Positions 52,432 to 64,000 of a stretch of DNA of 64,000 nt are shown one piece after another. Origin of the DNA: Microbacterium gorillae (GTDB taxonomy: Bacteria; Actinomycetota; Actinomycetes; Actinomycetales; Microbacteriaceae); contig NZ_LN648874.1 of the NCBI RefSeq assembly GCF_000826185.2, forward strand, positions 694,029 through 758,028, given 5' to 3'. Each line of letters opens with the position of its first letter. Within the stretch, counting starts at the first letter, position 1. The position numbers and the translations under genes were made by a program. A model generated the notes under the pieces. That model saw nothing but the letters and a program-made list of their open reading frames with translations, ran no database searches and was not told the DNA's origin.

Positions 52432-53448
52432 TCAGGAGCGGAAGAACTCGACGCCGAGGTCCGCGTGATCGACGAAGACCCCGTCGACGCCGGCGTCGCG
52501 AAGGATCGACCATTCCGCGGCGTAGTCACCGTGCTCAGCCGCGGAACCGGTGCGAAACGACCGCAGCAGGAACCTGTTCTCCGGACGCGCGGTCCAGGTG
52601 AACACGCGAAGACCGCGCTCGTGCGCGTCCGCGACGACCGGAGCCGGTCCGGTCGGCCGTCCGAGCCGATCGGGCGCGAGGATCGTCCGCTTGTCGAGGC
52701 TGATGCCGTCCACCTCCGCGGCGAGGCGATCCAGCCCCGCCGGCGTCAACTGCGTCGCGTACGACTCCGCCGCGCTGCCGTCCCGGACGAGCAGATCGTG
52801 CGCGGTTCCGGCCGCCTCCAGCAGGTAGACGTATGTCGCGGCGAGTCCCGCCGCTTGCAGCCGGGTGAGCACGGACTGCTCGAACGACTCGACCACGAGC
52901 GGCCAGGCACCCCGGTCCCATCCTGCTTCGGCCAGATCCGCCAGCAGCAACGGGACCTGGTCCAGCCCGATCGCGGCGAAGTGGGTGGCGTGCTTGATCT
53001 CCACCACCACACCGATCTCGCGTCCCTGCTCGAAGGAGGCGGTGCGGACGATCTCCAGCACGTCCCGCAGCCGAAGGATCGGCTGGTGATCATCGAAGGA
53101 GGCACTTCGCGGTCGCAGCTGCGGGATCCGCTCGCGGCAACGGAGCGTGGACAGCTCCGCCCAGGTGAAGTCCTCGGTGAACCACCCCTCCAGCTTCTGA
53201 CCGTCGACGACGCGCTCTGTGCGACGGTCCGCGAACTCCGGACGGTCGGCGACGTCGGTCGTTGCGGAGATCTCATTCTCATGCCGCACCACGAGGACGC
53301 CGTCGCGTGAGACGACCACGTCCGGTTCAACGAGATCGACCCCGAACTCCAGCGCGAGGTCATAGGAGGAGCGGGAATGCTCCGGTCGGTAGCCGGGCGC
53401 TCCCCGGTGTCCGATCACGAGGGGGAAGCGAGGTGGCACGCGGGCCAT
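52432..53448 (-). CDS. Glycerophosphodiester phosphodiesterase family protein
   Basis: A 338-residue GDPD TIM-barrel enzyme. Catalytic residues: His in VIGHRGAPGYRPEHS (about 13-27), E-P-D in LVEPDVVVSRDG, and the second His in VVRHENEIS. The conserved Lys pair is in VEIKHAT. It hydrolyses glycerophosphodiesters to glycerol-3-phosphate and an alcohol. No signal peptide is seen. It lies 70 bases upstream of the UvrA-like gene on the same strand. The family's Asn-Thr in PENT is His-Ser here (PEHS), a modest change near the active site. Confidence 0.88.
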   Translation of the reverse strand: MARVPPRFPLVIGHRGAPGYRPEHSRSSYDLALEFGVDLVEPDVVVSRDGVLVVRHENEISATTDVADRPEFADRRTERVVDGQKLEGWFTEDFTWAELSTLRCRERIPQLRPRSASFDDHQPILRLRDVLEIVRTASFEQGREIGVVVEIKHATHFAAIGLDQVPLLLADLAEAGWDRGAWPLVVESFEQSVLTRLQAAGLAATYVYLLEAAGTAHDLLVRDGSAAESYATQLTPAGLDRLAAEVDGISLDKRTILAPDRLGRPTGPAPVVADAHERGLRVFTWTARPENRFLLRSFRTGSAAEHGDYAAEWSILRDAGVDGVFVDHADLGVEFFRS

Positions 53449-53588
53449 GCTAGCCGCTCATGACCACCCGTCCGCCGGGCCGAGTCAGCCTTCCGCCCTT
53501 GGAGAAACACAGGATCGGACCGGCGGGACGCACTATTCTGGTGCAAAGGTGTCTGAGACACACGACGACTTTGGAGCGTGAGCGAGCC

Positions 53589-54608
53589 ATGGCCCTACGA
53601 AACCCGATCTTCAACAATTCGGCGTTCGGGCAGGACCCCCGAGCAGCCCAGACCTATCCGGGCGGCCAGCAGGCGACCAGCCTGACCCCGCCGCCCGCTG
53701 CGCCGCAGGCCCAGCAGGGCGGATACGTCATCAACGGCAAGTACGTGGCCAACAACCCGTACGACCAGCAGCAGACCGGCCAGAACGCGCAGTGGGCCGC
53801 CGGGGCCACCGCCGCGCAGAACGCCGCGGTGAGCGCCAACATGGAGGGCATGTACACGGCTCCTCCGGCCGGCTCGCTCGAGACCGGTCGGATGACGGTC
53901 GAGGACACCGTCTGGAAGACGGCCGGCCTGTTCGGCATCCTCCTGGTGGCCGCGGTCGGTGGCTGGCTGTGGACCACCGGTGGTGTGCTGAGCCCCGCCC
54001 AGGCCACGCACGGCGTGTCCATGGTGCCGTGGCTCGTGGGCGCGCTCGGTGGATTCGTCCTCGCGATGGTGATCACCTTCACCTCGCGCAAGAAGGTCCG
54101 TCCGCCGCTGATCTTCCTCTACGCCGCCTTCGAGGGCGTGTTCGTCGGCGCCATCTCGGCGTTCTTCGAGCGCCTCTGGCCCGGTGTGGTCATGCAGGCC
54201 ACGCTGGCGACCCTCGCCGTGGTGGCGGTGACGCTGGCCCTGTTCGCATCCGGCAAGATCCGCGCATCCAAGCGGATGACCAAGATCGTCCTCATCGCGA
54301 TGATCGGCTACCTGGTCTTCCAGCTGGTCAACATCGCGCTGATGTGGACGGGCGTGCTGAGCGCCGAGCAGACGTTCGGCCTCTACAGCGCCAAGATCAT
54401 GGGCATCCCGCTGGGTCTCATCATCGGTGTGCTCGTGGTCATCATGGCCGCGTACTCGCTGGTGCTCGACTTCGACGGCATCCAGCAGGGCGTGCGCAAC
54501 GGCGCTCCCCGCGTGATGGGCTGGTACGGCGGCTTCGGCATCATGGTCACCGTCGTCTGGCTCTACATCGAGATCCTGCGGATCATCGCGATCGCGCGCA
54601 GCAACTGA
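53589..54608 (+). CDS. Bax inhibitor-1/YccA-family membrane protein
   Basis: A 339-residue protein. The first ~110 residues are a Pro/Gln/Ala-rich cytoplasmic tail (NPIFNNSAFGQD at the start, common in actinobacterial members). It is followed by seven hydrophobic helices (about 117-335). The family's late motif with paired aspartates is YSLVLDFDGIQQGVRNGAP, where the aspartates form the pH-sensing latch in bacterial homologues. It is probably a calcium-leak channel or membrane-stress protein. It stands alone with its own strong terminator. Confidence 0.88.
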   Translation: MALRNPIFNNSAFGQDPRAAQTYPGGQQATSLTPPPAAPQAQQGGYVINGKYVANNPYDQQQTGQNAQWAAGATAAQNAAVSANMEGMYTAPPAGSLETGRMTVEDTVWKTAGLFGILLVAAVGGWLWTTGGVLSPAQATHGVSMVPWLVGALGGFVLAMVITFTSRKKVRPPLIFLYAAFEGVFVGAISAFFERLWPGVVMQATLATLAVVAVTLALFASGKIRASKRMTKIVLIAMIGYLVFQLVNIALMWTGVLSAEQTFGLYSAKIMGIPLGLIIGVLVVIMAAYSLVLDFDGIQQGVRNGAPRVMGWYGGFGIMVTVVWLYIEILRIIAIARSN

Positions 54609-54620
54609 CGCTTCCCCGCC

Positions 54621-54654
54621 ACGAAGGGCCGTCCCCATCGGGACGGCCCTTCGT
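54621..54654 (+). terminator. Terminator of the Bax-inhibitor-1 gene
   Basis: A perfect 15-base stem (ACGAAGGGCCGTCCC with GGGACGGCCCTTCGT) and 4-base loop CATC, 12 bases after the stop codon. Confidence 0.85.
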
Positions 54655-54693
54655 CGTTCCCGGGACGTCGCAGGGGCGGCGTAGGGTGAGCGC

Positions 54694-55776
54694 ATGACGA
54701 TCCGGCTCACCCTTGAGGAGGCGCGCCGCATCGCGGTGCGGGCGCAACTGCTGGACGCGGATCGACCCGGCGACGTCGTGGAGGTGACCGAGCAGCTCGG
54801 CTTCCTCAAGGTCGATCCGACGGCGGTCGTGGCACCGTGCGAGCACACCATGCTCTGGTCGCGCATCGGGTGGTCCTACGAACCGGGACAGCTGACCAAG
54901 GCCCTGGACGATGACCGGTTGCTGTTCGAGTACGACGGCACGATCCGACCGATGAGCGTCCTGCCACTGCTGCGCCCTCTGCTGGGGATGCACAATCTGT
55001 TCGGCCGCACACGCGAGTGGGCCGAGGCGAACGCCGGCTTCCGTGACGACATCCTCGCGCGGCTGAGGTCCGACGGGCCGCTGAAGGCCGGTGACATCGA
55101 CGACACTTCGCAGGTGCAGCGCGACAACGACTCCGGCTGGTACGGCTCCACCCAGGTGCCGCGCATGCTCGAGGTCCTCCAGCGCATGGGGGATGTGGCC
55201 GTGGCCGGACGCGAGGGCCGCACCCGTCTGTGGGACCTCGCCGAACGGGTCTATCCGGAACCGGCCGAGAGGCTCACCCTGGCCGATGCTGAGCAGCGGT
55301 GGGACGAGGAGCGGCTGCGGGCGGTCGGCATCGCTCGGCAGAACTCCGCCTACAGCGGTGTCGGGCTGGCCGGCGAGACGGCGAAGGTCGAGGGTTCGAG
55401 CTGGACCTACCGCGTCGATCCGGAAGCCGTTTCCGCGTTGGGCGATGATCCCGGGGGCCGGGTCGTCATCTTGAACCCGTACGACACGATGCTCCGCGAC
55501 CGCCCGCGCCTGATCGAGCTGTTCGAGTTCGAGTACGTCCTCGAGCAGTTCAAGCCGAAGGCGCAGCGCCGGTACGGGTACTTCGCGCACCCGATCCTCG
55601 TCGGTGATCGTTTCGTCGCTCTGCTGGATGCCGAGCTCAGCAAGGACAAGCAGACCTTGCGCGTCAACGCGCTGCACGAGCTGCTGCCGCTGGAGGCGGA
55701 GGAGCAGGAGATGATCCGCGCCGAGATCCAGGATCTCGCCGACTGGATCGGCGTACCGGTAACCGGGCTCGCCTGA
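54694..55776 (+). CDS. AlkZ-like winged-helix protein (HTH_42 family)
   Basis: A 360-residue member of the AlkZ/YcaQ (HTH_42) DNA glycosylase superfamily, built from tandem winged helices. The N-terminal part has LGFLKVDPTAVV followed by HTMLWSRIG, which aligns with the catalytic Q-x-D/Q motif region and the H...W-S-R stretch. The Gln is replaced by Lys here (KVD). Later motifs ILNPYDTMLRDR and RRYGYFAHPILVGDRFVALLDAE match the family well. Relatives unhook DNA crosslinks or remove alkylated bases; activity is uncertain with the altered motif. It begins 40 bases after the previous terminator. Confidence 0.82.
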   Translation: MTIRLTLEEARRIAVRAQLLDADRPGDVVEVTEQLGFLKVDPTAVVAPCEHTMLWSRIGWSYEPGQLTKALDDDRLLFEYDGTIRPMSVLPLLRPLLGMHNLFGRTREWAEANAGFRDDILARLRSDGPLKAGDIDDTSQVQRDNDSGWYGSTQVPRMLEVLQRMGDVAVAGREGRTRLWDLAERVYPEPAERLTLADAEQRWDEERLRAVGIARQNSAYSGVGLAGETAKVEGSSWTYRVDPEAVSALGDDPGGRVVILNPYDTMLRDRPRLIELFEFEYVLEQFKPKAQRRYGYFAHPILVGDRFVALLDAELSKDKQTLRVNALHELLPLEAEEQEMIRAEIQDLADWIGVPVTGLA

Positions 55777-55954
55777 CCCGCCGGCCTCGGACACGACACC
55801 GGCTCAGACGTTTCGTGGCTCTTCGCAATCACGGCCTGGCGGCTCTGGCCGGCTGAGCAAACGGACAGCAGGCGCCGACGCCGTGGCGACGGCCGGGGCG
55901 GGCGTTCAGTCGTTGCGCGGACCAGCCCACCGCGTCACGGCGGACGCCGGAACG

Positions 55955-57319
55955 TCAGCGACGGCGGGGGTGGGACAGGACGTCGTCGATGGCCGCGAGA
56001 AGGCGTTGCGCCTGCACCGGACGGGCGTTCTCCGCGGCGGCGGCGAACGCCTCCACCGACAGGCGCGTCCGAAGCTCGTCGTCGCGCAACACGCGCAGCA
56101 CGGCCGCCGCGAAGGCGTCCTCGTCCCCGGACGGCACCAGCACTCCCCCACCGGACGCGAGCGACGCGGACGGCCCGTACCGCACGTCGTATGAGATCAC
56201 CGGCGTCCCGTGCGCGAGCGCCTCGAGCACGGCCAGCCCCTGTCCCTCGTACGCGGTGGTCAGCAGCAGCACCGCGGGGTCGTCGAGCACCGCGTCCGGA
56301 TCCGCGACGACGCCGTGCAGCACGACGGACTCGGACAGCCCGAGCTCATCGATGTGCCGCTCGATCTCCGCGCGCGCCGGGCCCTCGCCGTAGATGTCCA
56401 GGACGGCATCGGGCAGTTCGTCCACGACTCGCCGCCACACCCGGAGCGCGTGGTCGATGCGCTTGCCCGGCGCGAGCCGGTTCACCATGACCGCCCGATG
56501 TGCGGAGCGTTCCGCCGCCGGTCGCGGGGTGTCGACCAGCGCGACGCCGTTCGGCACCACGGCATCCACGCGGTCGGCACCGAAGCGTGCGATGACGTCG
56601 TCGCGCTGCCGGGCCGTCGGCCACAGCACGGCGTCGTACCGTCCGGCGACGTCGAAGAACCGCTGCCACAGCGGAAGCATCGGGGCGTCCGGAGTGTACG
56701 GCGCACCGAGGTGGGAGGTGTGCACCGTGTGCACGAGGCGGGCAGATGAGTCCCAGTCCACCAGGAGCTCACCGAGCTGACGCGCCTCGACCAGCACCAC
56801 GGCCTCATCAGAGCCGATGACGTGCGAGAGCCACGCGCGGTACAGTCCGCCGAAACCGGCCAGCACGCCCGCGACCGCACCATCGGCGGCGTGCACCACC
56901 ACGGCTGCCTCGGACAGATGCCAGTCCGGGTTGCCGGCGATCACCGGCAGCTCCAGGATCACGCGGCCGTCCGCGTCGATGATCTGCCGGTACTCGATCC
57001 GCTCGGCCCGCTCTCCCGGCTTCGCCGCCGCCCGCAGCCACGCCGGGTCCGCGACCGCCTCATCGAAGAGGTTCCGCAGCAGCTCGGGGGCCGCCAGTGC
57101 TCCGCGGCGGACGAATTCGGCGCGGTGCGCGTCATGATCGGCGCGGGAGCCCGGATCGACGGTCAGCAGCACCGCGTCCACACCCGCGGCGCGGAGGTCG
57201 GCGGCGCGCGCCAGCACGGCACGCGCGAAGCCGCCGTCGAGGTCCGGGATGAGGCGGGAAGCGAGCACGAAGCACCCGGCCGCGCGGGCGGTCAGGTGCT
57301 TCGACGCGTCGGGGATCAC
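55955..57319 (-). CDS. Glycosyltransferase family 4 protein (TagE-like)
   Basis: A 454-residue GT-B glycosyltransferase. The C-terminal donor-binding half has [36 protein letters not shown] and the retaining-enzyme E-x7-E stretch [22 protein letters not shown]. The N-terminal half (1-230) resembles poly(glycerol-phosphate) alpha-glucosyltransferases in its [13 protein letters not shown] region. It is likely involved in decorating a cell-surface polymer. The GTG start overlaps the guaA stop, so it shares the guaA transcript, an arrangement without an obvious metabolic link. Confidence 0.8.
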   Translation of the reverse strand: MIPDASKHLTARAAGCFVLASRLIPDLDGGFARAVLARAADLRAAGVDAVLLTVDPGSRADHDAHRAEFVRRGALAAPELLRNLFDEAVADPAWLRAAAKPGERAERIEYRQIIDADGRVILELPVIAGNPDWHLSEAAVVVHAADGAVAGVLAGFGGLYRAWLSHVIGSDEAVVLVEARQLGELLVDWDSSARLVHTVHTSHLGAPYTPDAPMLPLWQRFFDVAGRYDAVLWPTARQRDDVIARFGADRVDAVVPNGVALVDTPRPAAERSAHRAVMVNRLAPGKRIDHALRVWRRVVDELPDAVLDIYGEGPARAEIERHIDELGLSESVVLHGVVADPDAVLDDPAVLLLTTAYEGQGLAVLEALAHGTPVISYDVRYGPSASLASGGGVLVPSGDEDAFAAAVLRVLRDDELRTRLSVEAFAAAAENARPVQAQRLLAAIDDVLSHPRRR

Positions 57320-58896
57320 TCCCACTCGATGGTCCCCGGGGGCTTGGAGGTCACATCCAGAACGACGCGGTTGACGTCGCGCACCTCGTTGGTGATGCGG
57401 TTGGAGATCTTGGACAGCACGTCGTAGGGCAGGCGTGACCAGTCCGCCGTCATCGCATCTTCGCTGGAGACCGGACGCAGCACGATCGGGTGACCGTAGG
57501 TGCGCCCGTCGCCCTGCACGCCCACGGAACGGACGTCCGCGAGCAGCACGACCGGGCACTGCCAGATCTCGTTGTCCAGGCCGGCGGCTGTGAGCTCCTC
57601 GCGCGCGATCGCGTCCGCGTCCCGGAGCAGATCCAGTCGGTCCTGGGTCACTTCGCCGATGATGCGGATGCCGAGTCCCGGACCCGGGAACGGCTGACGC
57701 GAGACGATCTCCTCGGGCAGGCCGAGTTCGCGGCCGATGGCGCGCACCTCGTCCTTGAACAGCGTCCGCAGCGGCTCGACGAGCTCGAACTTCAGATCAT
57801 CCGGCAGCCCACCGACGTTGTGGTGGCTCTTGATGTTCGCGGTTCCGGACCCGCCGCCGGATTCCACGACGTCCGGATACAGCGTGCCCTGCACGAGGAA
57901 CTTGATCGGCTCCCCGGCCTCCTTGGCCTCGTCGACGAGTTCCCGCTGCACCTTCTCGAACGAGCGGATGAACTCGCGACCGATGATCTTCCGCTTGGTC
58001 TCCGGGTCGCTGACGCCGGCCAGGGCGTCGAGGAACTGCTGACGCGCGTCGACCGTCACCAGGCGCACACCGGTGGAGGCGACGTAGTCCTGCTCCACCT
58101 GCTCCCGCTCGCCCTTGCGCAGCAGTCCGTGGTCCACGAACACCGCGACGAGCTGATCGCCGACGGCCTTGTGCACGAGAGCCGTGGACACCGCGGAGTC
58201 GACGCCGCCGGACAGCGCCGACAGCACGCGCGCGGAACCGACCTGCGTGCGGATGCGCTCGACCTGTTCGGCGATGACGTTGCCACTGTTCCAGTCCGCA
58301 GGCAGACCCGCGGCCTTGTGCAGGAAGTTCTCGATGATCTTCTGACCGTGCGCGGAGTGCTTGACCTCCGGGTGCCATTGCACGCCGTAGAACTTGCGCT
58401 CATCGTCGCTGAACGCGGCGACGGGTGCGCCGGCCGTGGTGGCGTTCACGGTGAAGCCCGCGGGCGCCTTCGCGACGGAGTCGCCATGGCTCATCCAGAC
58501 GTTCTGCTCGGTCGGGACGCCATCGAGGATGACGCTGTCGGCCGATGTCGTCGCGTCCGTGGCGCCGTACTCGCGCTGGCCCGTCGCGGCGACCTCGCCG
58601 CCGAGGCTCTGCGCCATGTACTGGAAGCCGTAGCAGATGCCGAGTGTGGGCACACCCAGGTCGAACACGGCGGTGTCCAGCTGCGGCGCCCCGTCGGCGT
58701 ACACGGACGACGGTCCGCCGGAGAGGATCAGTCCGAGGGGGTTCTTCGCACGGACCTCGTCGGCCGTCACGGTGTGCGGCACGATCTCGCTGTAGACACC
58801 CGCCTCGCGGACGCGGCGTGCGATCAGCTGCGCATACTGGGCGCCGAAGTCGACGACCAGGACGGGCCGCTGAGCGGTCTCGGGATTGTCGGTCAC
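57316..58896 (-). CDS. guaA: GMP synthase (glutamine-hydrolysing)
   Basis: A 526-residue enzyme that aminates XMP to GMP with ATP and glutamine. The N-terminal class I glutaminase domain has the nucleophile Cys in LGICYGFQ (about 84-91) and the His/Glu pair in QWHPEVKH. The ATP-pyrophosphatase domain has SGGVDSAVS (P-loop, about 231-239), and the C-terminal dimerisation domain ends KPPGTIEWE. The length is normal. It is encoded between DUF3817 and glycosyltransferase genes with overlapping ends, an order (DUF3817 next to guaA) frequent in Actinobacteria. The start is GTG. Confidence 0.97.
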   Translation of the reverse strand: MTDNPETAQRPVLVVDFGAQYAQLIARRVREAGVYSEIVPHTVTADEVRAKNPLGLILSGGPSSVYADGAPQLDTAVFDLGVPTLGICYGFQYMAQSLGGEVAATGQREYGATDATTSADSVILDGVPTEQNVWMSHGDSVAKAPAGFTVNATTAGAPVAAFSDDERKFYGVQWHPEVKHSAHGQKIIENFLHKAAGLPADWNSGNVIAEQVERIRTQVGSARVLSALSGGVDSAVSTALVHKAVGDQLVAVFVDHGLLRKGEREQVEQDYVASTGVRLVTVDARQQFLDALAGVSDPETKRKIIGREFIRSFEKVQRELVDEAKEAGEPIKFLVQGTLYPDVVESGGGSGTANIKSHHNVGGLPDDLKFELVEPLRTLFKDEVRAIGRELGLPEEIVSRQPFPGPGLGIRIIGEVTQDRLDLLRDADAIAREELTAAGLDNEIWQCPVVLLADVRSVGVQGDGRTYGHPIVLRPVSSEDAMTADWSRLPYDVLSKISNRITNEVRDVNRVVLDVTSKPPGTIEWE

Positions 58897-59384
58897 TTGC
58901 TGCCTTCCGTGGCGGTGAGGGAATCGGACGGAGCGGCCTCCGCGGCCTCGCGTTGGGCGAGGTAGGCGCGCACGTCGCGGGCGGTGCGCACCTCCATGAT
59001 GAACGACAGGAACGGGATGACACCGCCGAGCGCGAGCAGGATGAACCGCAGGAACGGCCAGCGCATCAGGCTCCAGATGCGGAAGCAGGCGAACAGGTAC
59101 ACGACGTAGAACCAGCCGTGGACCACGAGGATCGCCAGCGAGAGATTGACCCCGTCACCCGTGGACTCCAGGCCCTTGGCGGTCTCGACGACCGGGGCGA
59201 ACCAGAGGAACCCGCCCTTCCCGCCGGCGAACAGCTCGAGGTGGATCGGGGTGTACTTGAGGATCATCTCCGCGCAGAGCAGGAGCAGGAAGGTCCCCGT
59301 GATGATCGATGCGACCTGGTAGAACTTCAGCGCTCCGCGGATCGCCGGAAACGTGGCGAGTTTGGGTGCGGGCATGCCGTCCAT
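58893..59384 (-). CDS. DUF3817 membrane protein
   Basis: A 163-residue integral membrane protein with three hydrophobic segments (about residues 15-36, 80-100 and 112-133). The family motifs [30 protein letters not shown] and [18 protein letters not shown] are all present. The function is not established. The start could be the ATG at 59384 or the one at 59375; neither has a strong ribosome-binding site. The guaA GTG overlaps its stop. Confidence 0.85.
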   Translation of the reverse strand: MDGMPAPKLATFPAIRGALKFYQVASIITGTFLLLLCAEMILKYTPIHLELFAGGKGGFLWFAPVVETAKGLESTGDGVNLSLAILVVHGWFYVVYLFACFRIWSLMRWPFLRFILLALGGVIPFLSFIMEVRTARDVRAYLAQREAAEAAPSDSLTATEGSK

Positions 59385-59600
59385 TCTACCCGTCCCCCAC
59401 CCGCGAGATTCCCGCGTGCACCCGCCTCCTGGCGCCGTTCGTCCGCTCCTGTTTCGCCGCCCGTGGGCAGCGAACCCGGCCGGTTCACCCGCACGAGACG
59501 AAGAATCGCGGTCTGCCCCACCTCTTGGCGTCGAGGCACGGCACGGCGTTGTGACCTGCGGGTCCGCGGTGGTCATTCCGGGTGGGGTGTGGGTTAACGA

Positions 59601-59634
59601 CGAAAGCCCCGACCAGCGTTGGTCGGGGCTTTCG
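59601..59634 (-). terminator. Terminator of the rRNA operon
   Basis: A perfect 15-base stem (CGAAAGCCCCGACCA with TGGTCGGGGCTTTCG) with 4-base loop GCGT, 12 bases beyond the 5S 3' end on the minus strand. The upstream 59385-59600 spacer shows nothing else that I can support. Confidence 0.88.
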
Positions 59635-59646
59635 TTTAAAGGAAGT

Positions 59647-59763
59647 CCGGCGGTGTCCTACTCTCCCACAGGGTCCCCCCTGCAGTACCATCGGCGCTGA
59701 GAGGCTTAGCTTCTGGGTTCGGAATGTGGCCAGGCGTTTCCCTCTCGCTATGGCCGCCGAAAC
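59647..59763 (-). rRNA. rrf: 5S ribosomal RNA
   Basis: On the minus strand it begins GTTTCGGCGGCCATAGCGAG and contains the conserved CCGAACCCAGAAGCTAAGCC stretch and GGGAGAGTAGGAC near the 3' end. The ends are estimated from pairing of the termini; they may be off by one or two bases. Confidence 0.95.
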
Positions 59764-59872
59764 ACTATTGATGTGTTCGTTCAGCCACAAACGATCAGTT
59801 CGTTTGTGGTGTTCTCGACCGTACATCGAGAACCACTCAGTGGACGCGAATCATCCGCAGGATGAAAGTGTT
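59764..59872 (-). other. 23S-5S spacer
   Basis: A 109-base transcribed spacer. It holds a 9-base hairpin (CCACAAACG with CGTTTGTGG, 59785-59809) and a 7-base one (GTTCTCG with CGAGAAC). The latter is next to a GTCCACTGAGTGGTTCTCG sequence that recalls the processing/antitermination motif of the 16S-23S spacer. Confidence 0.6.

Positions 59873-64000
<4,128 letters not shown>

Overview
The window is a high-GC chromosome segment. It has GTG starts, many 4-base stop/start overlaps, and a gene set typical of Actinobacteria: a PspC-type histidine kinase, DUF3817 next to guaA, SseB, a stand-alone LigD polymerase and actinobacterial rRNA. The likely source is a Microbacteriaceae member such as Microbacterium. 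Nothing looks like a prophage, plasmid or CRISPR locus. The only intact mobile element I see is one IS30-family insertion sequence.

Layout: (1) 0-3 kb: start of a lipoate-ligase-like gene, an alpha/beta hydrolase, and a MarR-MFS efflux pair with a palindromic operator. (2) 2.9-13.8 kb: a complete L-rhamnose regulon, with a LacI repressor facing an operon for an ABC importer, mutarotase, isomerase, bifunctional aldolase/dehydrogenase and kinase. Two LacI-type operators lie between them. (3) 13.8-16.3 kb: an alditol-oxidase-like flavoprotein and a YidC paralogue with a small membrane protein. (4) 16.4-22.2 kb: an amidinotransferase-fold arginine enzyme, ornithine aminotransferase and a PutA-like protein that has lost its recognisable catalytic residues. 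(5) 22.5-27.4 kb: LigD polymerase, SseB and UvrD/PcrA helicase. (6) 27.5-34.1 kb: a tandem palindromic repeat, an MFS pump, a membrane protein, and a PspC-domain two-component system facing a PspC-domain membrane protein.

(7) 34.2-46.3 kb: a tRNA-like gene with CAT anticodon, intergenic palindromes, then two oppositely directed catabolic operons around two LysR genes. One has a class III aminotransferase, semialdehyde dehydrogenase and alanine dehydrogenase. The other has a DoeA-like ectoine hydrolase, class I aminotransferase, M20 deacylase, ProP-like transporter and SDR. Together they could take up and degrade ectoine or a similar N-acyl diamino compound to aspartate. This is the best candidate for a little-described system here. 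(8) 46.4-49.8 kb: the IS30 element, sitting inside an intergenic palindrome, and a large secreted beta-helix-like protein. (9) 50-59.4 kb: UvrA-like ABC ATPase, glycerophosphodiesterase, Bax-inhibitor-1 protein, AlkZ-like protein, and a DUF3817-guaA-glycosyltransferase operon. (10) 59.6-64 kb: an rRNA operon on the minus strand (5S, 23S, and the 3' part of 16S running off the window).

Many intergenic spaces carry related long palindromes. Several lie between convergent genes, where they probably act as bidirectional terminators.
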